A model generated the notes under the pieces. It had not been told where the DNA came from. It saw only the letters and a list, made by a program, of their open reading frames with translations, and did no database searches. A stretch of 64,000 nt of DNA from Bradyrhizobium sp. AZCC 1693 (lineage in GTDB: Bacteria; Pseudomonadota; Alphaproteobacteria; Rhizobiales; Xanthobacteraceae). The translations under genes were made by a program, and so were the position numbers. The stretch is from the NCBI RefSeq assembly GCF_036924745.1, contig NZ_JAZHSD010000001.1:2666001-2730000 (forward strand), written 5' to 3'. Shown here piece by piece: positions 1 to 7,049 of the stretch. Every line of letters starts with the position of its first letter. Position 1 is the first letter of the stretch.

Positions 1-2694
1 CGCCTGCGCCGCGCCGTTGACGACAAAGGCCGCGCCCGGCAGCGTCTGGAACAAGGCCGTGATGTTGCGGTCGGTGTTGAAATCATGCGCCCAGGCGGCG
101 CGGCCGCGCAGGGTCAGGATGCCGTTCGACATCGCAAACGATTTGTCGGTGCGCACGCCGAGCTCGGTGCGCGAGGCCGTGACGTCCTTGGCCGCATAGT
201 TCAGCGCGAACGTGCCGGCGCCCGCCAGCGCCTGCTCGGCATAGGCCGGCAGGCTGTAGGTGGTGAACTGGCCGGCGGCATAGGGCGTGATCCCCATCCA
301 TGGCGTCACATAGCGGTAGCCGCCTTCGATACGGCCGGAATAAGCGTTGGCATTGAACTGGGCGCGCAGGCGCTCGAAGCCGGCCACCGTGACCGTGCGC
401 TCGGTCGTCACGTCCTGCCAGCCATAGGCCGCCGCAGCGGTGATATAGGCGTTGCCGATGTTGTGGCGGATGAAAGCGCCGGCCTGGAACAGATCCGAGC
501 GCCCGGAGCCCAACCCGCTGACGCTGAAATTGGTGCCGCCGCCGGCGAGCGCGAAACCGGCCAGCGTGTCGCGCGACAGGCGATAGTCGGCGCCAACAGC
601 AAAACCGAACACGCGTGCGGTCGCGTCGTTCGATCCGAGCGCGGCATTGCCTGAGGTGCTGCTGCCGCCGCCGAAGGCTGCGCCCCAGACGCTCCAGCGC
701 TGATCGAACAGGTCGTTGCGCGCGACATCCGCTTTGGTCGGGAATTTGGCAAAGGCATCGCGGGCCGCGCGGGGCTTCTTCGCGGCATAGCCAAGCGCGC
801 TCTCCTCGGCGAACGGGATCGCGCCGGCATTGCCACCGAGGCCGCCATTACGGCCCGCCACCAACGGATCTGAGATCAGCGAGAGGAACAGGTTCATGGC
901 GTCAAAAGTCGCCTGCTGCGACCCGGTCGCCAGCTCGCCCGAGACCTGCGTCAGGCCAGCCGGCGTCAGCGAGGCGAAGCCAACCGGAATGCCGCCGGTG
1001 GTGTTGAAGAAATTGGTCAGCGTATTGGCGACGTTCTGCTGGTTGACGTTGAGGCCGCCACCGTAGTTCAGCGCGAAATTCAGATAGACGTTGTTGGTGT
1101 CGTAGCTGAGGCTCGGGTTCAGGTTCGACGAAACGCCAGTAACCACCGGGTTGAACGTGTCCACCAGGCCGCCGCCGGTTGCCGTCAGAATCGTATACTG
1201 CTTCGTCACCGTCCCGCTCGGAACGACCACGACCGTGGCTCCGCCAAGGGTCACCGCGCCTGCGACCCGGGTCAGATCGCTGCTGGTGCCCGAGATCTCG
1301 ACCATGTAACTCGAAGCCGCCGAGAATGTCAGGCTGCCCGCCACGTTGAGGGTGCCGATCGAATTGCCCGGCGCGAGCACGCCGCCATTGATAAATACAT
1401 TGTCGATCAGGCCGGCGCCGCCGAGCGTGCCGCCCGCATTGACGGTGACGAGGCCGTTGATGGTGCCGTTGACCGAGAGCGTGCCGCCCTGAACATTCCA
1501 GTCCTGCGCACCGGTGCCAGTCACGGTCCAGTTCGAGCTGTCGACCTTGGCGAAGGTCGAGAAGCCGAGATACTGGGTGCCGATTGAGTTGAGATCGAAC
1601 GTGTCCTTGCCCGCCCCGCCGAGGTGGAACGTGCCGGCGCCGCTCGCGATCACGAGGCCCTGGATCATGCTGCCCGGGCCGAGGGTCAGCATTTCGAGGC
1701 CGCAGCCGCAAAATTCGATCGCAGCAGAACCAGTCGCGGCATTGATCGTGCCTGAATTGAATACGGTACCGTCGCCGCTGACCGAGATGCCCGTCGCCCC
1801 CGTGCCGACATTGATCGTTCCGGTGTTGACGATGTCATTGCGGCCGGCGAAACCGCTGGCCTCGATGCCGGTAGCGAAGCCGTTTCCAACGGTGATCGTG
1901 CCGCTGTTGATGATGGCACTGGAATCGCCAAACAGGGTAATGCCGGCGGAATCATTGCCGCCGACAATATGACCGCTATTGGTGATGGTGGCGCGATCGC
2001 CCTGCACGAGAATCCCCGGTGCAATGTCCCCGACGTTGATCGACCCGGCGTTGCTGACCCGCGCATCGTCACCCGTCGCGGCGATCCCGGCAGCGCCGTT
2101 GCCGCCGGTGATGGTTGCGCCCGCGGCGTTGCTGATCGTATTGAAGTCGTTGATCGCAAAAATGCCGGCCGCGGGTCCAGCCGAAGGGCCGATCGTGATG
2201 CTGCCCGCGTTCGTCACCATGCTGCTGCCGGCGACGAAGATTCCGGAGCCATTATCGACGACGGTGATGATTCCCGTCGCGGCGTTGGTGATCGTGTTGT
2301 TCACGCCGGCGAAGATGCCGATGCCGAATGCCCCGGCGGCGATCATGCCGCTGTTGGTAATCGTGTTGAAATCATTGACGCCGATCGCCGCGGTACCGCC
2401 GCCATTGTTGACGGTGGCTCCAGCAAGCACGTTGACGGTGAGATTGTCGACGCCGCCGCCGGCCTGAAAGCCGGCCGGGGTGTTGCCGCTGCAGGTGACG
2501 GTCTGGCCGCTCGATGCCGGATCGGGCGCGCACGCCGCGTTCGCGGGCGCCGCCGACAGGCATAAGCTAGCGAGAAACGCCGATATCGCGACTGCCCGCG
2601 CAGCCGAATCCCGGCGGCGTCGGCCTTGCGCCGACGGTAGCAACTGAAAATGCAACGCCCGAGCCCCATTACCCCCGGCGCTCTGCGGCGCCAT
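1..2694 (-). CDS. Autotransporter (type Va), 3' end beyond window
   Basis: An open frame runs from the ATG at 2694 to the window edge (898 codons, no stop). The N-terminus is long and basic, then hydrophobic, and ends AAPANA before a likely signal-peptidase site near residue 60. The passenger is made of short degenerate repeats rich in ITNSGTI, GNG and TISNA strings, as in parallel beta-helices. From about residue 665 (WSVWGAAFGGG) the sequence shows alternating aromatic strands typical of an outer-membrane autotransporter barrel. It should be exported by Sec and anchored in the outer membrane; adhesion is a guess from the family. The final barrel strands lie left of the window. No surface ligand can be named. 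Confidence 0.85.
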   Translation of the reverse strand, partial: MAPQSAGGNGARALHFQLLPSAQGRRRRDSAARAVAISAFLASLCLSAAPANAACAPDPASSGQTVTCSGNTPAGFQAGGGVDNLTVNVLAGATVNNGGGTAAIGVNDFNTITNSGMIAAGAFGIGIFAGVNNTITNAATGIITVVDNGSGIFVAGSSMVTNAGSITIGPSAGPAAGIFAINDFNTISNAAGATITGGNGAAGIAATGDDARVSNAGSINVGDIAPGILVQGDRATITNSGHIVGGNDSAGITLFGDSSAIINSGTITVGNGFATGIEASGFAGRNDIVNTGTINVGTGATGISVSGDGTVFNSGTINAATGSAAIEFCGCGLEMLTLGPGSMIQGLVIASGAGTFHLGGAGKDTFDLNSIGTQYLGFSTFAKVDSSNWTVTGTGAQDWNVQGGTLSVNGTINGLVTVNAGGTLGGAGLIDNVFINGGVLAPGNSIGTLNVAGSLTFSAASSYMVEISGTSSDLTRVAGAVTLGGATVVVVPSGTVTKQYTILTATGGGLVDTFNPVVTGVSSNLNPSLSYDTNNVYLNFALNYGGGLNVNQQNVANTLTNFFNTTGGIPVGFASLTPAGLTQVSGELATGSQQATFDAMNLFLSLISDPLVAGRNGGLGGNAGAIPFAEESALGYAAKKPRAARDAFAKFPTKADVARNDLFDQRWSVWGAAFGGGSSTSGNAALGSNDATARVFGFAVGADYRLSRDTLAGFALAGGGTNFSVSGLGSGRSDLFQAGAFIRHNIGNAYITAAAAYGWQDVTTERTVTVAGFERLRAQFNANAYSGRIEGGYRYVTPWMGITPYAAGQFTTYSLPAYAEQALAGAGTFALNYAAKDVTASRTELGVRTDKSFAMSNGILTLRGRAAWAHDFNTDRNITALFQTLPGAAFVVNGAAQA

Positions 2695-2828
2695 CGGAAT
2701 TCACTAGCATGGGTTGCGCCGTAGAATTGCGGATGCGGGGGTGAATCGGTCAGATTGGCGCGACAACCAGGCGTTTTGCGGCGCCGCTGTGGCACTCGCG
2801 CCACGTTTTTGGCGGCCTGGCTGCAGGA

Positions 2829-3818
2829 TCAGGCGTTCGGTGAAGGCTCGCCCGAGACGGCCAGAAGCTGCGAGCGCCGGACCCGCTCGCGATGGGCGGT
2901 ATAGAGCCCCGAGGCGACGATGAAGGCGGCGCCGGTGATGGTGTAGGCGTCCGGGACTTCGCCGAACACCAGGAAGCCGAGCACGCTGACCCACAGCAAC
3001 TGCGTGTAGGAAAACGGCGCCAGCACGGACGCATCCGCATAGCGGAACGCCAGCACCACGATCCACTGCCCCGCGGTCGAGGCGACGCCGATCAGGACGC
3101 CGAAGGCGATGTCGTGCCAGGTCGGCGTCACCCAGACGAACGGCACCAACGCCGAGAGCATGAGTAGCCCCGCGATCGACGAATAGGTCATGGTGGTGAT
3201 GGCGCGCTCGGTGCCGCTCATCATCCGCGTCATGATCAGCGTGCAGGCCCAGGCCAGCGCCGAGACCAGCGGAAAGAACGCCGCGGGGTGAAACGCGCCG
3301 GTGCCCGGGCGCAGGATGATGAGCACGCCGAGCAGGCCCACTGCCGTGGCAATCCAGCGGCGCAGGCCGACCTTCTCGCCGAGAAAGATGATCGACAGCG
3401 CGGTGACGAACAGCGGCGCAACGAAGCCGGTGGCGGAAGCTTCCGCAATCGGCAGGAACCGCAGGCCGGAGATGAAGAACAACGACGAACCCAGCAGCGC
3501 GGCACCGCGCATCAGATGCAGGCCGAGCCGGTTGGTCTGCAGCGCATAGAGCGGGGAACCCGGCATCATCGCCGGCGTCATGATCATCGCGAACACCAGG
3601 AAGCGGATCCAGGCGATCTCGATCGAGGGCAGCGTCGCCGAGAGATACTTTGCCGTCACGTCGGAGGTGCCGAGAAAGATCGTCGAGGCCAGCACCAGCG
3701 CGATGCCCTTGAACGGCCGATCAGCGCGCGCGGGCGCCTTGCGAACGGCGGACTTCTTCTCGGGCAAAGGTATTGGAGCGCTGTCCAGCCTCGCGGCTGC
3801 GGCGGGGGGCGGTGTCAC
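2829..3818 (-). CDS. EamA/DMT family permease
   Basis: The 329-residue protein has about ten hydrophobic segments arranged as two EamA repeats, the usual layout of drug/metabolite transporter permeases. It sits in the inner membrane and would export or import a small metabolite; substrates of this family cannot be read from sequence. A charged, proline- and alanine-rich tail of about 35 residues precedes the first membrane segment. The start used is GTG at 3818; no upstream ATG fits. It stands alone between the autotransporter and an aldo/keto reductase, all on the minus strand, with about 140 bases separating it from its upstream neighbour, so it is probably its own unit. Confidence 0.85.
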   Translation of the reverse strand: MTPPPAAAARLDSAPIPLPEKKSAVRKAPARADRPFKGIALVLASTIFLGTSDVTAKYLSATLPSIEIAWIRFLVFAMIMTPAMMPGSPLYALQTNRLGLHLMRGAALLGSSLFFISGLRFLPIAEASATGFVAPLFVTALSIIFLGEKVGLRRWIATAVGLLGVLIILRPGTGAFHPAAFFPLVSALAWACTLIMTRMMSGTERAITTMTYSSIAGLLMLSALVPFVWVTPTWHDIAFGVLIGVASTAGQWIVVLAFRYADASVLAPFSYTQLLWVSVLGFLVFGEVPDAYTITGAAFIVASGLYTAHRERVRRSQLLAVSGEPSPNA

Positions 3819-3959
3819 GGCAATCTCGAAAGGCAGTAATGATCGACTCGGGCGAGGCTTTAAAAAACACCAATTGCCGCGGTGCGACTAGGTCCGAAAA
3901 CAGGATGCGGATATGCGCTGAGGGCGCGATTGCAACACTTTGTTAAGGACGGTGTTCCG

Positions 3960-4802
3960 TCAGAGCATCGGCAGGCCGCGCGGTTTGGGGCCGCGGGGAA
4001 AGGCCTTGTCGAGCGCAGCGATCTCGCCGTCGCTGAGCGACAACATTCCGGCGCCGGCGTTCTCCGCGGCGTGTTCCGCGCTCGATGCTTTGGGAATTGC
4101 GAGCACCGATGGCGCGCGCGTGAGGAACGCCAGCGCGATCTGGCGCGCGGTCGCCTTGTGCGCGTCGGCGATCGCCTGCAGCACCTCGCCGCCCTTGCTG
4201 CGCGGCGACGGAAAATCATCATGGCCGAACGGCGAATAGGCGACGACGGCAACGCCGTGCTGCTCGCACCACGGGATGACAGCATGCTCGATCGCGCGCT
4301 CCTGCAGATGGTAGAGCACCTGGTTGCAGGCAATCTTGCCCTCACCCGCGACATCGAGCAGTTCGTCGAGATCGTCGCTATCGAAATTGCTGACGCCCCA
4401 GGAACGGATTTTTCCGCTTCTCACCAGTTCATCGAACGCCGCCACCGTCTCCTCGAATGGATACGAACCGCGCCAGTGCAGGAGATAGCAATCGAGATGA
4501 TCAGTCTGGAGCCGCTTCAGCGAACGCTCGCAGGCGGTGATGGTGCCGCGCCGCGAGGCGTTGCTCGGCAGCACTTTTGAGACCAGGAAGAGTTTTTCAC
4601 GTGGCAACCCGGCGATCGCATCCGCGATCACGAGTTCGGCGTCGCCATACATCTCGGCGGTGTCGATATGCGTCATGCCGGTTTCGATGCCCCGGCGCAA
4701 CGCGGCGATGGCGGCCTTGCGGTCGCCGCGGTCGAGATACCAGGTGCCCTGCCCGATCACGGATACGTCGGGATTATTGCGGCCGAATTTTTTCTGATTC
4801 AA
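3960..4802 (-). CDS. Aldo/keto reductase
   Basis: This is a 280-residue TIM-barrel oxidoreductase using NAD(P)H on an aldehyde or ketone. The family hallmarks are visible: HIDTAEMYGDAE with the catalytic Asp/Tyr, the Lys in LVSKVLPSN, LLHWRG with the catalytic His, and the WGVSNF and AIPKAS strings near the cofactor site. I chose TTG at 4802 because GAGG lies five bases upstream and the protein then starts LNQKKFG, as relatives do; a longer frame would overlap the preceding regulator. The gap to the LysR gene upstream is 7 bases, so the two are probably co-transcribed. The substrate is unknown. Confidence 0.88.
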   Translation of the reverse strand: MNQKKFGRNNPDVSVIGQGTWYLDRGDRKAAIAALRRGIETGMTHIDTAEMYGDAELVIADAIAGLPREKLFLVSKVLPSNASRRGTITACERSLKRLQTDHLDCYLLHWRGSYPFEETVAAFDELVRSGKIRSWGVSNFDSDDLDELLDVAGEGKIACNQVLYHLQERAIEHAVIPWCEQHGVAVVAYSPFGHDDFPSPRSKGGEVLQAIADAHKATARQIALAFLTRAPSVLAIPKASSAEHAAENAGAGMLSLSDGEIAALDKAFPRGPKPRGLPML

Positions 4803-4809
4803 GATTACC

Positions 4810-5436
4810 TCAACTTCTGACGATGCCGACCACACGACGACGATGCAGCGCGAGCGCGTTCTCGGCCGGCAGACCGCGCAGCCAATCGCGGAAGCCTGAT
4901 ATCTCGGGACAGTCCGCGGTGCCGGCAGGCGCGATCAGCCAATCGCCAACGCCGGATCCTTCCGTCACGCGGTCGCAACGGTAGCCCGGATGGTGGCCGA
5001 GCCCGCGGGCGATCAGCACATCGACCTTGCCCTCGGTCAACTCGTGCAAGCCGGCGGGCTGCAGCACCCGCAAGCCGATTTCCGCGTGGCTTGCGCGAAA
5101 CCCATCCAGTTCCAGCCGGCGCAGATCGAAGCTGCCGTGCACGCCGAGCTGCAGCAGCACCGCGCCCGCCGGTTTCAATTGCATGGTCGCATCGGCGATG
5201 CGGCGAAAGCCGTCGGATATTTCAGGCAGATAGGCCTGGCCCGCCGCAGTCAGAATGAGTTGCTTATGCAGCCGCTCGAACAGGCGTACGCCCAGGCGCG
5301 CTTCCAGCGCCTTCACCTGCTGCCCCACGGCGGCAGGTGTCACATGCAGCTCATACGCGGCCAGCTTGAAACTGAGATGCCGCGCTGCGGCTTCGAACGC
5401 GCGCAGCGCATTGAGCGGTGGAAGGATGTAGGTCAT
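4810..5436 (-). CDS. Shortened LysR-type regulator (GcvA-like)
   Basis: Residues 1-60 form a LysR winged helix-turn-helix (PPLNALRAFEAAARHLSF, TPAAVGQQVKALE, LFERLHKQLILTAAG). The protein is only 208 residues against roughly 300 for the family. The effector-binding half starts normally (FRASHAEIGLRVLQPA, VDVLIARGLGHHPGYRCDRV) but jumps to the terminal element (SGFRDWLRGL), so about 80-90 central residues are missing without breaking the frame. It may have lost ligand sensing or be non-functional. It lies divergent from the VOC-RidA pair, 129 bases apart, and just ahead of the aldo/keto reductase. The ATG at 5436 is where homology begins. Confidence 0.8.
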   Translation of the reverse strand: MTYILPPLNALRAFEAAARHLSFKLAAYELHVTPAAVGQQVKALEARLGVRLFERLHKQLILTAAGQAYLPEISDGFRRIADATMQLKPAGAVLLQLGVHGSFDLRRLELDGFRASHAEIGLRVLQPAGLHELTEGKVDVLIARGLGHHPGYRCDRVTEGSGVGDWLIAPAGTADCPEISGFRDWLRGLPAENALALHRRRVVGIVRS

Positions 5437-5565
5437 CGCCGTCCAGTTTGTCACTGATAGGCGCCAGCCTTGCAATAGATTTTCTTGCGCTGGACCGCAG
5501 CAACAATGCTTTGCCCCGCGGCGATGTCGCCCGTTACGGTCGATCCGCAAGCCTCCGGAGACCCC

Positions 5566-6453
5566 ATGCCCCGCAGAATCGATCATCTCGTCATTTGTGT
5601 CCACGATCTGGCGCAAGCTGCGCAGGATTGGCGAACGCTCGGTTTCAACCTCACACCGACCGGCGTGCATCCGTTCGGAACCAGCAACCGCCTGGCGATG
5701 TTCGGGAACAATTATCTGGAGGCGCTGGCCGTCACCGATGCGGCGGCGATGCCGCCGGCTGCATCAGGCCGTTTCAGCTTCGCCGCCCACAACCGGGATT
5801 TTCTTGCCACCGGTGAAGGAATGTCGATGCTGGCACTGCACAGCGCCGACGCCGATGCCGATGCGGCGCGCTTCAGGGCCAATCACATCGGCGCCTATGC
5901 TCCCTTTGGTATTGCCGCTCCCTTTGGTATTGTCCGTGATGCGGTGCTTCCGGGCGGAGGCACGGCCCGCCTTGAATTTTCACTGGCCTTCGCCGTCGAT
6001 CCCGCCATGCCCGGGATCGCGTTCTTCACCTGCCAGCAGCGTCACCCGCCAAAACTGTTCTGGAAGGCGGAATATCAGAGCCATCCCAACGGCGCCCTGC
6101 GCGTGATCGAGGTCGTGATGTCGGCGCCGGAGCCGGCGGAGCATCGCAGCTTCCTCGAGCACATCACGGAAAGCGCAGCCGAGCTTGCGCCCGGGCGGCT
6201 GACGGTCGGCGCGAGCGGCGACCGGATCACCGTGCTCGGCCCGTCCGAGATGGCGCGCCGGCTGCCGGGCCTCGCCGTCGAACCTTCGCCGCGCTTTTGC
6301 GCCGCGCGTTTGGCCGTCACCGATCTGGATGCGACCAAGCGGGTATTGAAAAACAGCGGCGTCGCCTTCGAGCTTACCGACGCCGTGCTGCTCGTTCCAT
6401 CAGCGGCGTCGCATGGTCTGGCGCTGGAATTCGTCGAACAGGAGACAATCTGA
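5566..6453 (+). CDS. VOC/glyoxalase-like domain protein
   Basis: A 295-residue protein beginning MPRRIDHLVICVHDL, the first strand of a vicinal-oxygen-chelate fold, with a second VOC half ending CAARLAVTDLDATKRVLKNSG and LALEFVEQE. It resembles the glyoxalase-like domain family of unknown substrate. The ATG at 5566 has GGAG seven bases upstream. It is followed after one base by a RidA gene, suggesting one operon under the divergent LysR gene. A small in-frame duplication (APFGI twice) lies at residues 112-123. An enzyme acting on a reactive metabolite is plausible, but the reaction is unknown. Confidence 0.8.
   Translation: MPRRIDHLVICVHDLAQAAQDWRTLGFNLTPTGVHPFGTSNRLAMFGNNYLEALAVTDAAAMPPAASGRFSFAAHNRDFLATGEGMSMLALHSADADADAARFRANHIGAYAPFGIAAPFGIVRDAVLPGGGTARLEFSLAFAVDPAMPGIAFFTCQQRHPPKLFWKAEYQSHPNGALRVIEVVMSAPEPAEHRSFLEHITESAAELAPGRLTVGASGDRITVLGPSEMARRLPGLAVEPSPRFCAARLAVTDLDATKRVLKNSGVAFELTDAVLLVPSAASHGLALEFVEQETI
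5899..5932 (+). repeat. 18-base tandem duplication within VOC gene
   Basis: The string GCTCCCTTTGGTATTG occurs at 5899-5914 and again at 5917-5932, giving a period of 18 bases. It keeps the frame and repeats six residues (APFGIA, APFGIV). It looks like a recent slippage or duplication event. Confidence 0.85.
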
Positions 6454-6454
6454 C

Positions 6455-6841
6455 ATGGCCCACATCACCCGCCATAATCCCGCAAGCGTCCACGCGCCCT
6501 CCAGCGGCTACAGCATGGGGCTGGAACTTGGCCAGCATCGCCGGCTGCTGTTCGTCAGCGGCCAGGTACCGGAAAAATCTGATGGCGGCGTGCCCGAAGG
6601 TTTCGAGGCGCAATGCGAGCAAGCCTGGCGCAACGTGATCGAGGTGCTCGCCGCCGCCGGCCTCGGCGTCGAGCATCTGGTCAAGGTCAATACGTTCCTG
6701 ACCGACCGAAGCCAGGTCTTGGCCAACCGCGCTATTCGCCACAAGATGCTGGAGGGAAACGAACCCGCGTCCACGGTGATGATCGCTGAAACCGTCGACG
6801 GAAAATGGTTGCTGGAGATCGAGGCGATCGCTGCGGAATGA
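6455..6841 (+). CDS. RidA family (YjgF/YER057c/UK114) protein
   Basis: A 128-residue single-domain protein with the family core: LLFVSGQVPE near the N-terminus, QAWRNVIEVLAAAGLGVEHLVKVNTFLTD in the middle, and PASTVMIAE near the end. RidA proteins are trimers that hydrolyse reactive enamine/imine intermediates; subgroup members take part in degradation pathways. The usual catalytic Arg position before the last strand is not clearly kept (MIAETVDGKW), so true imine deaminase activity is uncertain. It starts one base after the VOC gene stop and is probably translated with it. Confidence 0.88.
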   Translation: MAHITRHNPASVHAPSSGYSMGLELGQHRRLLFVSGQVPEKSDGGVPEGFEAQCEQAWRNVIEVLAAAGLGVEHLVKVNTFLTDRSQVLANRAIRHKMLEGNEPASTVMIAETVDGKWLLEIEAIAAE

Positions 6842-6918
6842 AAGGTGGGCCGGCGGCGGCGGCGATTGCGGTGAATGCGAAGAACAGGAAGCGGTGAGAG
6901 GTTGGCTACTTCCCTCTC

Positions 6919-7011
6919 CGTCATGGCCGGGCTTGTCCCGGCCATCCACGTCCTTTGTCGCAGCAGAGAGAAGATAAGGCGTGGATGCCCGGGTCAAGCC
7001 CGGGCATGACG
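6919..7011. repeat. Dispersed inverted repeat, class C copy 1
   Basis: The element begins CGTCATGGCCGGGCTTG and ends CAAGCCCGGGCATGACG, with inner arms ATCCACG and CGTGGAT. It lies between the RidA and nitrate reductase genes, both of which end toward it, and can fold into a long hairpin in RNA. The closest copy in the window is at 51242-51332. Confidence 0.85.
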
Positions 7012-7049
7012 AGTTCCAACTCTGCCATCCAGACAACGACGCCTGGTCC

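Noticed and set aside
85..654. Long plus-strand open frame over the autotransporter barrel
   Set aside because: It is antisense to a clear beta-barrel and has arginine-rich shadow composition with no domain.
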